Part shown: piece after piece, positions 36,061 through 45,991 of the stretch | How positions within the stretch are numbered: the first letter of the stretch is position 1 | Layout of the letters: every line of letters begins with the position of its first letter | DNA from: CAVPCY01 sp963702525 | GTDB lineage: Bacteria > Actinomycetota > Coriobacteriia > Anaerosomatales > PHET01 | DNA length: 64,000 nt | Assembly (NCBI GenBank): GCA_963702525.1 | Contig: CAVPCY010000018.1 | Span: forward strand, 1 to 64,000 | Direction of reading: 5' to 3' | Position numbers and translations under genes: made by a program | Notes under the pieces: model-generated | What the model saw: only the letters and a program-made list of their open reading frames with translations | Database searches by the model: none | Told to the model about the DNA's origin: nothing

Positions 36061-37747
36061 TCAGGTGTCTGTGACTGGGGTCACACGGCTTGCGCGCTCC
36101 GCCGGCTCGACCGGACTCGGCGAGTACCACTCGGCCAAGCGCCGCGCGTCCGCGACATCGAGGTTGCGGATCCGGTAGTGCGTTGCGGCTGAGCCCGACA
36201 CGGAGGCCACGACGATGGTGGCGAGACTCGCTCGGCGCTGGAATGGAGTCTGCCGCAGTGCGAGCGACTGCATCCGGGAGCGCGAGAGCCGGACTGCGTA
36301 GCTCCCCAGAACGCCCCAACGGATCGCGAGTGCGCGTTCGTCCGCGCCGAACGCGGCGCTCTTCCACGACAGCCACTGGGTGGCTGCCACGATCCCGCCG
36401 ACCACGAGGGCCGCTCCTGCACCCACCGCGACCCCCACCTGTTCGAGCCAAGAGATGTTCCCGGCGCTGGCGACGATCAACGCGGCGGAGGCGATCACCA
36501 CCCAGGTGACGAGCACGCCGAGCACCGTGGGCCACAGCACGTAGAAGCGCAGCGCTCGGCGTGGCAGCCCCGAGGTCGCGGGTAGGGACTCGGCCTCGGG
36601 CAGAAGCCTGTGCATCAGCGGCAGGACCTCCGCCTTGCGAGCGAGGGGGATGAGCGCAGCCGCGGTGGTCGACTTCTGCTCTTCGCTGCGGCCGAATCCG
36701 GCGGTGTCCGCGTGTACCGATGCGAACCCCAGCAATCGCCGCAGCGCCGTTTGCTCGATACGCAGCGCCTGGATGCGCCTGACGGGCAGACTCGTCATTC
36801 GCCGCTCGGTGAGCCCGGCCTCTGTCTCGAGCCGATCGCCAACCCGGCGGGCGATGAAGCCGAAGTCGCGTGCAACCACCACCGCGATCGACGCGGCGAC
36901 GACGAACAGCAGTCCCACGAAGCCCACGGCGATCAGGGCGGGCAGGGCAAGGCGGGTGAGCGCGTTGGTCGCATCGCGCGCGACCCCGCCGAAGAGCTCC
37001 GCGAACTGCGCGACGACGCCCACGCCCGCGGCTATCGCGATGAGTACGGCGTTGGACGTGAGCCCGGCCGCCAGCAGCCGCCCGAAGGGCAGACGGTATT
37101 CGAAGTCGCTCACTCGCGCCGCCTGCTCCGCCTGCCCGAACACCCCTCGCAGGTCGCTCATCCTGCCGATGGGGTCTGCCCCGACGAGGGTGGCTCCCGC
37201 ACTCGAAGTCGTCTCCGGCAGCTTGCTCGGCGGGCGGATCGGCCGGATGCGGGGTGTCGACGACCGGCGAGGTGGTCTCGCGCTCGCGCCAGTGCAGCAG
37301 GTCCGCGCGCAGCTGCTCGGCGTGCGCGAGCGGGATCGAGCCGATCCGGGCCTCCGCCTCGCCCGAACCGCCTCCGGCCGTCTGCACCACGACATCGGCA
37401 AGTCCGAGCAGGCGCGACGTCAGGTCGGCTCGGATATCGATTCCCTGGACCCGTGCCAGCGGTATGGCGCGCCGCTTCTTGACCAGCCACCCCTCGATGA
37501 CGATCAGATCGTGGTCGACCACCCCGAAGCGGAAGTAAGCCCAGTTGAGCCAGGCGAAACCTGCCGAGACAAGACCTAGCAGCAGCGCGATCCCGGCGAT
37601 GCCCAGGGCGGCCAACAGGCCGTTGCCGCCTCCCATGGCGCCGAAGAAGACCATCGCGATCAGCGCGAAGACCATCTGGATGAGCGACTTGACCGTCCGC
37701 ACGACGATCGTCAGCGGGTGAGTGCGCGAGAGCTCAGAGTCCGCCAT
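36061..37747 (-). CDS. Bacterial PH-domain (YdbT-like) membrane protein (one frameshift)
   Basis: This membrane protein has two or three bacterial PH (bPH2) domains between pairs of helices, as in YdbT. The first half (helices near residues 18-62, then the PH segment R-R-A-I-P-L-A-R-V-Q-G-I-D) is read in the starting frame. One extra C at about 37233 shifts the frame. The rest reads on to 36061, with further helix pairs and two more PH segments (R-I-Q-A-L-R-I-E-Q-T and S-R-S-R-M-Q-S-L-A-L). Repaired length is about 561 aa. It overlaps the upstream PH-domain gene by 14 nt. Confidence 0.83.
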
Positions 37748-38222
37748 CGTCGGTCACTCTCGCCAACAGCGCGATACGGTCGCGCAACTGAGCGGCGTGG
37801 TCGTCTGCGAGTGCCGGGATCGTGTGCTTGTTGGCCGCCGTCCAGATGTGGACATCGGTGAGTCCCAGCGAGCGCATGATCGGCCCCTGCGCCGTGTCCA
37901 CGTGCTGGACCCTCACCATCGGGATAACGGTCTGCGAAACGACGATGAGCCCCTCCTGCAGCCGTATCTCCTCCTCGCGGACCTCCCAGCGCCAGCGGCG
38001 GTAGCGGACCTCGGGGACCACGGTCTCGGCGGCCAGGAGCGCGCCAAGCACCCCGAGCAGGACGAGGAGCGGGACCGCCAGCGGTATGTCGATGTAGTTC
38101 GCGAAGCCGAGGAACACGAGAGCGCCGAGCACGAACGGCGAGAGTGAGAGCAGCGACTGAAGCCGCCACGCTGTCTTCACCCGCTTGTCGAGCAGGTTCG
38201 CTGCGCCCGAAGAGGTCTCCAT
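37734..38222 (-). CDS. Bacterial PH-domain (YdbS-like) membrane protein
   Basis: This 162-aa protein has two hydrophobic helices (about residues 24-44 and 47-66) and one bPH2 domain with the conserved tail V-I-P-M-V-R-V-Q-H-V-D-T-A-Q-G-P-I-M-R-S-L-G-L. YdbS and YdbT pairs are common neighbours in actinobacteria and firmicutes, and the 14-nt overlap with the downstream YdbT-like gene fits that arrangement. The cellular role of these proteins is not firmly established. Confidence 0.88.
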   Translation of the reverse strand: METSSGAANLLDKRVKTAWRLQSLLSLSPFVLGALVFLGFANYIDIPLAVPLLVLLGVLGALLAAETVVPEVRYRRWRWEVREEEIRLQEGLIVVSQTVIPMVRVQHVDTAQGPIMRSLGLTDVHIWTAANKHTIPALADDHAAQLRDRIALLARVTDDGGL

Positions 38223-38249
38223 GCTCTCAGTCTAGTGCACGCGCTCGGT

Positions 38250-39611
38250 CTAGGACGCGGAGTCCCCTCCAAGGCCGTGAGTCTCGAGGAACTCGTCGAC
38301 GATGTCGTCGATGCCGGGCGTGGTCGTATCGGCCACACGGTACGTGACCCGAACCACCGGCTTGTCGATCTTGATCAGCCGCGCCAGGTCGATCGGCGTG
38401 CCGATGGCGACGACATCGGCATCGGTCGCCTCGATCGTCGCCGCGAGGTCGGCCAGCTGCGCTGCGGAGTACCCCATGGCCGGCAGCACGTCGGTCATGT
38501 GCGGGTAGGCGTCGTAGGTGTCCTTGAGCGATCCGACCGCGAACGGCGTGGGATCCACCAGAGAAGCCGCTCCGGCCTGTTTGGCCGCCAGCGCCGCGGC
38601 GCCGTAGCGCATTCCGCCGTGGGTGACGGTAGGCCCGTCCTCGACCGCAAGAACCCGCTTCCCGGCGAGTGCGCCCATGTCGCTCGCTTCGATGACGCTG
38701 TCCGTGAGCACCAGACGCGCGGACGAGTTGTACTCGGCGGCGGCAGCGACCAGATCGTCGACTGCGGACTTCTCGGCGGTGTTGACCTTGTTGATCACGA
38801 GCACGTCGGCGCGCAGGAAGTTCACTTCGCCCGGGAAGTACGCCCTCTCGTGGCCGGGGCGGTGGGGATCGAGGGCCACGATCTCGAGGTCGCTGCGGTA
38901 GAACGGCCAGTCGTTGTTGCCGCCGTCCCACACGATGACGTCGGCCTCCTTCTCGGCTTCGCGCAGGATCGCTTCGTAGTCGACGCCCGCCATCACGACG
39001 GCACCGACTTCGACGAGGTGCTCGTACTCCTCGCGCTCCTCGACCGTGACGCCCAGACGGTCGAGGTCCTCGATGCTCGCGTAGCGCTCGACGCGCATGG
39101 CCGTCAGATCGCGGTAGGGCATGGGGTGGCGGATGTCGACGGCCGTCACACCACGTTCGCGCAGCCTCTCGAAGATGCGGCGCGAGATGCCGGACTTGCC
39201 CACGCCGGTGCGCACGGCACACACGCTGATGACGGGCTTGGTGGAGCGCACCATCGAGGCGTTGGGGCCCACGATGCGGAAGTCGGCTCCGCATGCGAGC
39301 ACGAGAGACGCCTTGTGCATCAGATCGGTGTGCGCGACGTCGCTGTACGCGAAGATGACCTCATCGACCGAGTTCATCGCGATCAGTCGCGGCAGCTCTG
39401 ACTCGGGCCTGATGGCGATGCCGCCCGGATAGCGCGGGCCGGAGAGCACCTCGGGCAGCCGGCGGTCGTCGATGCCGGGGATCTGGGTGGCGGTGAACGC
39501 TATGACCTCGACGGTAGGGTCGTCTCGCAGGGCAACCAGGAAGTCGTGGAAGTCGCGCCCCGCAGCTCCCATGACGATGACCTTACGGGGGGTGATGTTC
39601 TCGGCGGACAC
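38250..39611 (-). CDS. COG2403 GTPase, 'cyclic 2,3-diphosphoglycerate synthetase'-like
   Basis: This protein of about 453 aa starts with V-I-V-M-G-A-A-G-R-D-F-H-D-F, typical of this predicted P-loop GTPase family. A P-loop-like segment V-R-T-G-V-G-K-S-G-I-S-R-R lies near residue 150. The D-V-I-V-W-D-G-G-N-N-D-W-P-F-Y segment near residue 245 and V-I-N-K-V-N-T-A near residue 290 also match. GTG 39611 was chosen because GAGAGGAG lies 6 nt upstream; the longer TTG 39668 form has no such site. Automated pipelines often name this family after the archaeal osmolyte enzyme, but the reaction in bacteria is unproven. Confidence 0.85.
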   Translation of the reverse strand: MSAENITPRKVIVMGAAGRDFHDFLVALRDDPTVEVIAFTATQIPGIDDRRLPEVLSGPRYPGGIAIRPESELPRLIAMNSVDEVIFAYSDVAHTDLMHKASLVLACGADFRIVGPNASMVRSTKPVISVCAVRTGVGKSGISRRIFERLRERGVTAVDIRHPMPYRDLTAMRVERYASIEDLDRLGVTVEEREEYEHLVEVGAVVMAGVDYEAILREAEKEADVIVWDGGNNDWPFYRSDLEIVALDPHRPGHERAYFPGEVNFLRADVLVINKVNTAEKSAVDDLVAAAAEYNSSARLVLTDSVIEASDMGALAGKRVLAVEDGPTVTHGGMRYGAAALAAKQAGAASLVDPTPFAVGSLKDTYDAYPHMTDVLPAMGYSAAQLADLAATIEATDADVVAIGTPIDLARLIKIDKPVVRVTYRVADTTTPGIDDIVDEFLETHGLGGDSAS

Positions 39612-39752
39612 GACGGTCTCCTCTCGACCAGGGAATGCATAGGTGACATTCAATACTGCATACCCCAATCCTGTCGACGTTGCGCGGCCCTGTCTTGAAC
39701 GTGCGCTACAGTGTGCCGGTATCCGCAGCGCCTAGAGCCATAGGGGGAGAGA

Positions 39753-40655
39753 GTGCCCGTACGAGTGGTGACCGATTCGGTAGCGTCCATCCCTGCCGAG
39801 CAGGCACGAGAGGCGGGGGTAGAGGTCGTCAGCCTCTACGTCAACGACGGAGAGCGTCACGAGGCCGACGTGGATATCGAACTCGGCGCGTTCTACCGCA
39901 GGCTCGCGGACACGCGGACGCTGCCGACGTCCTCGCAGCCGTCGGTCGAGGCGCTGGCATCGGCGTTCCGACGAGGTGCCGATTCAGGCGCGGACGTTCT
40001 GGGCGTGTTCATCTCTTCGAAGATGAGCGGGACGCTTGAGACCGCACGTCTCGCCGCCAGCCTCGTCGTGGCCGAGCTTCCCGACGCGCGGATCGAACTC
40101 GTCGACAGCGGCTCGAACTCGCTCGAGGAGGGGTTCATCGCGCTGTCGGCCGCGGCCGCGGCGGCCGCGGGGGAGCCGGTGGGCGCGTGCATCGACGCCG
40201 CTCTCAAGACCGCGCGCCGCACGCGCTACCTGTTCTCTCCTGCATCGCTCGAGTACCTGCGAAGAGGCGGGCGGATCGGCTCGGCCTCGGCTCTTCTCGG
40301 ACAGCTGCTGCAGGTCAAGCCCATCCTGACCGTGAGCCATGGCGAGACCACGACGCTCGCCAAGGTTCGCACCGAGAAGCGTGCCCTGGCCGAGATGGCG
40401 CGGGTCTTCGCTGTGGATGTCGCGGAGCGCGGACTGCGGCGGGCGACCGTGCACTACATCGGCGACGCCGAACCGGCGCAGGCGTTCGCGCGCGAGCATG
40501 TCGTCCCGGTGACCGGCTCGGATGTCGAGGTGGTCCCGGTGAGTGCGGTGATCGGACTGCACGTGGGTCCGGCGGTGGGTCTGGTCTACGAGACCGAGGC
40601 GGAACCTGCGATGCCGGCGACTTCGGCGCGGCACTTGCTCGAAGGGCCGTCATGA
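39753..40655 (+). CDS. DegV family fatty-acid-binding protein (second copy)
   Basis: This 300-aa protein starts with V-R-V-V-T-D-S-V-A-S-I-P, the DegV N-terminus. It contains P-T-S-S-Q-P-S near residue 60, F-I-S-S-K-M-S-G-T-L near residue 90 and Y-L-R-R-G-G-R-I-G-S-A near residue 170, the fatty-acid pocket motifs. GTG 39753 follows GGGGGAG by 4 nt. It is divergent from the COG2403 gene and overlaps the next gene by 4 nt. The first DegV (18995) has a different neighbour, so the two probably have separate lipid specificities. Confidence 0.93.
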   Translation: MPVRVVTDSVASIPAEQAREAGVEVVSLYVNDGERHEADVDIELGAFYRRLADTRTLPTSSQPSVEALASAFRRGADSGADVLGVFISSKMSGTLETARLAASLVVAELPDARIELVDSGSNSLEEGFIALSAAAAAAAGEPVGACIDAALKTARRTRYLFSPASLEYLRRGGRIGSASALLGQLLQVKPILTVSHGETTTLAKVRTEKRALAEMARVFAVDVAERGLRRATVHYIGDAEPAQAFAREHVVPVTGSDVEVVPVSAVIGLHVGPAVGLVYETEAEPAMPATSARHLLEGPS

Positions 40656-41155
40656 CCTCATCTCACGAGCTTGCTGTCGACACACCCAAACCCGGAAGCC
40701 GCTTCACGCCGCGTGCGGGTGTGCGCGTCCAGCTGTATGGCGCCGCCCTTGTGTGGGCGGTCGGCGCTTCGATCCTGATCGTGCGCGGCTTCGGCTACGT
40801 GCAGGGCCGGTACTGGCACGCGTGGGTACTGGGCGCGGCGCTGGCTATCGCCGTCGTCAAGTCGCGGCTGCTGCTGGACCGTATCGCGCGCAAGGCCGTG
40901 GTACGCATCCAAGAGCGCGGGCGCGCCTGCTTCTTCGGGTTCTTCTCGGTCAAGGCGTGGGCGTTCGTGGCCCTGATGATGGGGGGCGGCATCACGCTGC
41001 GCCATCTCGTCGTGAATCCGAACATGATCGGCGCCGGTATCATGGGCGCGGTCTACATCGGGATCGGGACCGCCCTGGCGCTCGCGGACCGCATCTTCTG
41101 GCAGGCGGCACTGGGGCGCCCGCTGCCGGCCGAGGACTCCGCCGAACAGCACTGA
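40652..41155 (+). CDS. Hypothetical membrane protein coupled to degV
   Basis: This 167-aa protein starts at ATG 40652, overlapping the degV stop (ATGA), so it is translationally coupled. After a short basic N-terminus there are four hydrophobic helices, at about residues 25-43, 48-66, 92-110 and 122-143. The loop R-I-Q-E-R-G-R-A-C-F-F-G-F-F-S-V-K is distinctive. No family was recognised. The first degV copy is also followed by a membrane-protein gene, though of different sequence. Confidence 0.75.
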   Translation: MTSSHELAVDTPKPGSRFTPRAGVRVQLYGAALVWAVGASILIVRGFGYVQGRYWHAWVLGAALAIAVVKSRLLLDRIARKAVVRIQERGRACFFGFFSVKAWAFVALMMGGGITLRHLVVNPNMIGAGIMGAVYIGIGTALALADRIFWQAALGRPLPAEDSAEQH

Positions 41156-41220
41156 CATCCGCAGGCGGTTTCGGGGAAGATGCTTCACGCAGCCCCGCTA
41201 GGCGCCAGGAGGTCGGTCGC

Positions 41221-41796
41221 ATGAAGGTCGTCGCAGTCAATGGGTCCGCTCGCAAGGGCGGGAATACCACGATGCTCATCGAAGCGGCGTTCGAGCCGCT
41301 GCGTGCGGCCGGACACGACTGCGATCTCATCGAGCTGGCGAAACGCGACATCCGCGGCTGCACCGCCTGCGGCAAGTGCCGCGAGAAGGCCGATCGCAAG
41401 TGCCACGGGCGCAAGGACGACGGCAACGACGTCATCGCGCGTCTCTTCGATGCCGACGCGATCCTCCTGGGCAGCCCCACCTACTTCGCCGACATCACAC
41501 CCGAACTCAAGGCGATCATCGACCGCGCGGGCTACGTGGCACGCGGCAACGGCAATCCGTTCGCACGCAAGCCCGGTGCGGCGGTCGTGGCGGTGCGGCG
41601 TGCCGGTGCCATCCACGCGTTCGACTCGATCAACCACTTCTTCCTCATCGGCGAGATGGTGGTCGTGGGTTCGAGCTACTGGAACGTCGGCATCGGCGGG
41701 CCCAAGGGTGCGGTCGCCGAGGACGACGAGGGCATCGCGACGATGCGCCGTTTGGGCGAGAACATGGCCTGGGTGATGGATCGTCTGGCGCGGTAG
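41221..41796 (+). CDS. NADPH-dependent FMN reductase / iron-sulfur flavoprotein family
   Basis: This 191-aa flavodoxin-fold protein starts M-K-V-V-A-V-N-G-S-A-R-K-G-G-N-T, the FMN phosphate-binding loop. A cysteine pair follows in C-T-A-C-G-K-C near residue 44. The segment D-A-I-L-L-G-S-P-T-Y-F-A-D-I-T near residue 80 is the flavin ring site. ATG 41221 follows AGGAGG. These proteins transfer electrons via FMN; the cysteine motif is like that in iron-sulfur flavoproteins, though a full cluster site is not certain. Confidence 0.9.
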   Translation: MKVVAVNGSARKGGNTTMLIEAAFEPLRAAGHDCDLIELAKRDIRGCTACGKCREKADRKCHGRKDDGNDVIARLFDADAILLGSPTYFADITPELKAIIDRAGYVARGNGNPFARKPGAAVVAVRRAGAIHAFDSINHFFLIGEMVVVGSSYWNVGIGGPKGAVAEDDEGIATMRRLGENMAWVMDRLAR

Positions 41797-41811
41797 CGCA
41801 GTAAGCGCGGC

Positions 41812-42516
41812 TCACTGCTCCGAAGGAGCCGGGTGCTCCAGGCGGGTCGGAGCCGAGCCCTTCACGTAGACACCGTCTTCCACGATCCGGGCGTCCTCGA
41901 TGGTGAGACCAGGTGCGGCGCGCAGGTAGAGGTTCAGATACGAGATGACCGCGTCCGAGGCCTGCTGGCGCCGCTCGCCCTTCACGTTGAACCCCTCGAC
42001 CGTGAGCGACGTCGCGCCGGGGCTGTCGATGCCCGTCGCCGTGTATGTCACCGGCCCCGCGATCTCAGCGGCGTAGTTCGAACCCCCCGCCGAGAGAGTC
42101 CCGCCGAGCGCGCCCACGCCCGGCTTGGGGAAGGCGGCTCTTCCGCGCGTGAACGACACGGACTGCCCTGTCAGGTCCGCCGTGTACCGGTAGACGTTGA
42201 GCAGCGCGGTGATCTCCTCGGCGGTGAAGGTGGCCTCGAAGGACCGACTGCCGCTGGGGGAGACCTGGGTGATGTCGACCGGCTCCGGCGGGAAGGTGGC
42301 CTCGACCCCCGCCTTGGCCATCGCCGACGACCATCCCGGCTCGAACCGCTCGAAACCCGGCCCGGTGCGTTGTGCCGGAGTGGAGCTCTTCGAGAACGTG
42401 GCGGCCCATACGACCAGCGCCACCACGGCCGCAAGCAGTACCACCGCCACCACTGCTACGATCAGGGGAGCGCGGCTCTTCTTGGAATCCCGGGGCGTGG
42501 CCTGTTCTTGTTCCAC
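41812..42516 (-). CDS. Hypothetical membrane-anchored extracytoplasmic protein
   Basis: This 234-aa protein starts at GTG 42516 behind AAGGA. A short charged cytoplasmic tail is followed by one helix (about residues 17-40). The rest is an extracytoplasmic domain of beta-rich, low-cysteine sequence with T-F-T-A-E-E-I-T-A-L-L-N-V-Y near residue 97 and a C-terminal repeat of V-E-G-F-N-V-K-G-E-R. It resembles small membrane-anchored Actinobacterial proteins of unknown role. No catalytic motif was seen. Confidence 0.75.
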   Translation of the reverse strand: MEQEQATPRDSKKSRAPLIVAVVAVVLLAAVVALVVWAATFSKSSTPAQRTGPGFERFEPGWSSAMAKAGVEATFPPEPVDITQVSPSGSRSFEATFTAEEITALLNVYRYTADLTGQSVSFTRGRAAFPKPGVGALGGTLSAGGSNYAAEIAGPVTYTATGIDSPGATSLTVEGFNVKGERRQQASDAVISYLNLYLRAAPGLTIEDARIVEDGVYVKGSAPTRLEHPAPSEQ

Positions 42517-42607
42517 TGCACGTCCTTGTGCCGGTCGTTGTCGACGTGTGGAGCGTACCCGAGCAGACGGTATGCTTCAATCCCCGACCTGTCGCCTGGA
42601 GGCCTCT

Positions 42608-43527
42608 TTGCCGCTGTTCGCCGATGCTTCTCTCGCATCTCGCCTCGAGTCGCTGTGCGCAGCCGAGATGAGCCGCTTCGTGGAAACCGCGCTTCAGCTG
42701 GATCCCGCATGCGAGGCCGCGGCCCTCGAACTGGCCGGCGGGATTGCCGCGTTCCTCGGTGCAGGCTCGCCGCTGAACCAGGCGTTCGGGTTGGGTTTCG
42801 GTGCAGAGGTCTCCACCGAGGACATCGCGTCGCTCGAGGAGTTCTACACCAGCAGGGCCGCACGGCCGTTGATCGGCGCATCTCCGCTCGCGCACCCGAG
42901 CTCTGTTCGCCTCGCTCGCCGCGCGCGGCTGGGTCCTCGACGGCTTCGAGAACGTGCTCGTGCGCCCTGTCGAGAGCTCCGATACCGAACCGCCCGCGTT
43001 GCCCGATGGAGTATCGATCCACGAGGTCTCGAGTGACGAGGACCGCCGCACGTGGATCCTTCTGGCGGCGACGGCGTTCTCGGCACCGCTCCCACCGCTC
43101 GACGTGCAGCTCGAGATCGGCCGGATCGTGGTGCGCCGCCCGGGCAGCCGGCTGTTCATCGTGTCCGTCGACGGGCAGCCTGCCGGCACCGGCGAGCTGT
43201 ACGTGGAAGACGGTGTCGCGATGGCTGTCGGCCGACTCGACGCTGCCTGCGTTTCGGCGGCGCGGCGCTCAGCGGGCGGTCCAAGCGCATCGGCTCTTCC
43301 TGGCGGCGCAGGCGGGATGCGAGCTTGCGGCGACCGAGTCCGCGCCGGGCGGTGCGTCCCAGCACAACATGGAGCGTCTCGGCTTTCGGATCGCCTACAC
43401 ACGCGTCGACATGGCGCTTCCCGACGTGCGCTGCGCACCCGTGACGCCGGCTCGCGGGGTGCTATCGTGTTCACGCGTGGAGTGGCGAGGCGGGAGCAGG
43501 GCGATCGGGTGGAGGGGTTCGGATTGA
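42608..43527 (+). CDS. GNAT-family N-acetyltransferase (two frameshifts)
   Basis: TTG 42608 follows GGAGG by 5 nt; ATG 42572 is an upstream alternative. The protein changes frame at about 42903 (one extra T) and about 43226 (one extra C). Joined, it gives a linker and then the acetyl-CoA-binding motif D-S-T-L-P-A-F-R-R-R-G-A-Q-R-A, typical of GNAT motif A. The C-terminal H-N-M-E-R-L-G-F-R-I-A-Y-T-R follows. Repaired length is about 305 aa. The substrate is unknown. The stop overlaps the next start by 4 nt. Confidence 0.8.
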
Positions 43528-44467
43528 CGGAGCAAGCTGAGACGACCGTCGGCTTCATCGGCACCGGTGTGATGGGCGCCTCGATGGCCGGGCACCTGCT
43601 CGAGGCGGGGTACCGGCTTCGGGTCCACAACCGCACGCGGGCCAAGGCCGAGGAGCTGCTGGCCAAGGGCGCCGATTGGGCCGAGTCGGCCGGCTGAGGC
43701 CACGCGCGGCGCGGACGTGGTGATCACGATGGTCGGCTACCCGAGCGACGTGGAGGAAGCGTATCTGGGCGCTGACGGAATCATCGCTTCTGCCGACTCC
43801 GGCACGCTGCTCGTCGACATGACGACCTCCTCGCCGGCGCTTGCGGGCCGGATCGCCGCGGCGGCGGCCGCGCGCGAGCTCGTCGCGCTCGACGCGCCGG
43901 TCTCGGGAGGCGACGTGGGTGCCCGCAATGCGACGCTGACCATCATGGTGGGCGGTGACGAGGAGGCCACCCTGCGCGCGATGCCGGTCTTCTCGGCGAT
44001 GGGTACGACGATTCTGCGCCACGGCGGACCGGGAGCCGGGCAGCACTGCAAGATGGCGAACCAGATCGCGATCGCTGCCTCGATGCTCGGGCTGGCCGAG
44101 TGCCTGGCGTACGCCGTCGCGTGCGGGGCTCGATCGCTCGCGCGTACTCGAGACGCTTGGTGGCGGCAGCGCGCAGTCGTGGACGCTCGTGAACTACGGA
44201 CCGCGCGTGCTCGCCGGCGACTTCCAGCCCGGCTTCTACGTCAAGCACTTCGTGAAGGACCTGAGGATCGCGATCGCTTCCGCCGAGGGGATGCGAATCG
44301 ACCTGCCCGGCCTCGAGCTGGCCAAGCAGCTCTACGAAGCGCTTGCCAACGGCGGGGGCAGCGAGCTGGGCACGCAGGCGATCTGGCTGCTCTACGCTCA
44401 GGCTGCCGAGCGCGAGGCTGCGGGCGTGCTCGGAGGGGTGACGGCGAGGACGGCGGTAGGACGATGA
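43524..44467 (+). CDS. 3-hydroxyisobutyrate/beta-hydroxyacid dehydrogenase family (two frameshifts)
   Basis: TTG 43524 follows GGAGGGG by 6 nt. The Rossmann motif V-G-F-I-G-T-G-V-M-G-A-S-M-A is at residue 9. The D-A-P-V-S-G-G-D-V-G-A substrate motif is near residue 125, and the catalytic lysine region K-M-A-N-Q-I near residue 172. Two +1 insertions, at about 43688 and 44126, create an early stop at 43695 and a second frame change. Repaired length is about 313 aa, normal for the family. Members reduce or oxidise small beta-hydroxyacids with NAD(P); the exact substrate is not evident. Confidence 0.87.
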
Positions 44468-44751
44468 GCCCGATCGTGGTGGCGGTCATCGCTGCGCTGG
44501 TGACGCTGTATCCCGGCTACCTGCTGGGCAAGCGCTCGCAGGAGCATCCCAGGCGCTACCAGGTCCTGTTCTACGGTTCGCTCGTTGCGATGGTCGCGGT
44601 ACTCTCGTGGGCGCTCATCACCGAGCAGAGCCAGGTCGCAGGACTCGCACTGGGATGCGGGTTCGGGCTGGCCAACGGCGCTCGGCACGGATACACGCAG
44701 GTCTTCAGGAAGCTGCGCGATGCAGAGCGGGAAGCCAGGGAGCAGGGCTAG
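44464..44751 (+). CDS. Small two-helix membrane protein
   Basis: This 95-aa protein starts at ATG 44464, overlapping the upstream stop (ATGA), so it is translationally coupled to the dehydrogenase. Two hydrophobic helices lie at about residues 2-20 and 34-54, with a basic K-R-S-Q-E-H-P-R-R-Y loop and a charged C-terminal helix. No family was recognised. The stop TAG shares a CTAG palindrome with the convergent glutaredoxin gene. Confidence 0.65.
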   Translation: MSPIVVAVIAALVTLYPGYLLGKRSQEHPRRYQVLFYGSLVAMVAVLSWALITEQSQVAGLALGCGFGLANGARHGYTQVFRKLRDAEREAREQG

Positions 44752-45028
44752 TCGATCTCCAGCAGGTCCTTGAGCCGTTCCGGCCTGAAGTCGACGCACA
44801 CCCCGTCGCCCAGTTTGAACGTGGGCGTGTGAAGCCGGCCTTCGTTGAGACCCTCGGCGTGGTACGCGCGCCTCACGGTCTTCGTCCACGTCGATCTCGG
44901 TGAACGGGATGTCGTGGTCCTCTAGCCACTTTCGGGCTCGTCGCGCAGTCCGGACACCAGGAGCGGCAGTACATCACCAGGCCGTTCGACTCATCAACGG
45001 CTTCGATGTCGCTCGGGTCGTCGGCCAT
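44748..45028 (-). CDS. Glutaredoxin-like thiol-disulfide protein (two frameshifts)
   Basis: ATG 45028 follows AAAGGAA. The redox motif C-R-S-W-C-P-D-C near residue 21 is in the starting frame. One extra A at about 44944 and one extra G at about 44868 shift the frame. Repaired, it continues R-A-R-K-W-L-E-D-H-D-I-P-F-T-E-I-D-V-D, then T-P-T-F near residue 72, the cis-proline loop. Repaired length is about 92 aa. It is convergent and just overlapping with the membrane gene at 44464. Confidence 0.8.
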
Positions 45029-45177
45029 CGGGATTCCTTTCGGTGGCGGGGACTGGCATGGGCGCGCTTCCACGACAGTACCTACCCATGCCGGACGCGC
45101 CGCCGCGAGCGCCGCTGGGGTACGATGACCAAAGAGCGCGCTTTCCACGCGCGCCTGCCACGACAAGAGGGGATTCC

Positions 45178-45960
45178 ATGGCTGACGAAGCCCATTCACT
45201 TGCTGTGTTCATCGACTTCGAGAACGTCGCGCTCGGGGTGAACCAGCGTGCCGGCGCGCGCGCTCGGGCGAGCAAGACGGCCGAGATCGTCGACATGCAG
45301 CGCGTGCTCGAGCGCCTCGTGGAGAAGGGCAAGATCGTCGCGAAGCGGGCGTACGCGGACTGGAGCCGGTTCGAGGCGTACCGCCGACCGCTTCACGAGC
45401 TCGGCATCGAGCTCACCGAGATACCCGAGCGGGGGATGACCGGCAAGAACTCGGCAGACATCCGGCTCGTGGTGGACGCGATGGAGCTCTCCTACGCCAA
45501 GGAGCACATAGACACCTTCGCGATCGTGTCGGGCGACTCGGACTTCACGCCGCTCGTGCTGCGCCTCAAGGAGAACGGCAAGACGGTGGTTGGCGTGGGG
45601 ATGCGGGAGTCGACGAGCGATCTGCTCGCGGCGAACTGCGACGAGTTCATCTACTACGAGGACATCGGAGCGCCCGCCGGTGCTCCGGCCGTGGGCGACG
45701 CCGTGCCGCGCAAGAAGCAGCCCGCGTTCAAGCTGCTGTTCGACACCGTCGAGGCGCTGCAGCGCGAGAACGTCGCGGTGATGCACTCGTCGCTGATCAA
45801 GGACACGATGCGCCGCAAGCAGCCGCAGTTCTCGGAGCAGGCGTATGGCTACCGCTCGTTCAATCAGTTCCTCGAGGATGCCCAGAAGCTGGGGTACATC
45901 CGGCTGCGCACCGATCAGCGCTCCGGCACGTACGCGGTGGAAGGGTTCGGCGGGCAGTAG
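45178..45960 (+). CDS. NYN-domain (LabA/DUF88) protein with C-terminal LOTUS-like domain
   Basis: This 260-aa cytoplasmic protein has a PIN-like NYN nuclease domain at about residues 8-165. Its acidic catalytic residues are in F-I-D-F-E-N-V near residue 10, N-S-A-D-I-R-L-V-V-D near residue 96 and V-S-G-D-S-D-F near residue 119. A basic linker then leads to an OST-HTH/LOTUS-type winged helix with S-F-N-Q-F-L-E-D-A near residue 225. The start is ATG 45178 behind AAGAGGGG. Family members are thought to be RNases; the target here is unknown. Confidence 0.88.
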   Translation: MADEAHSLAVFIDFENVALGVNQRAGARARASKTAEIVDMQRVLERLVEKGKIVAKRAYADWSRFEAYRRPLHELGIELTEIPERGMTGKNSADIRLVVDAMELSYAKEHIDTFAIVSGDSDFTPLVLRLKENGKTVVGVGMRESTSDLLAANCDEFIYYEDIGAPAGAPAVGDAVPRKKQPAFKLLFDTVEALQRENVAVMHSSLIKDTMRRKQPQFSEQAYGYRSFNQFLEDAQKLGYIRLRTDQRSGTYAVEGFGGQ

Positions 45961-45991
45961 GGCTTTGGCTGTGGTGCAGTTCGCCTGCGGG

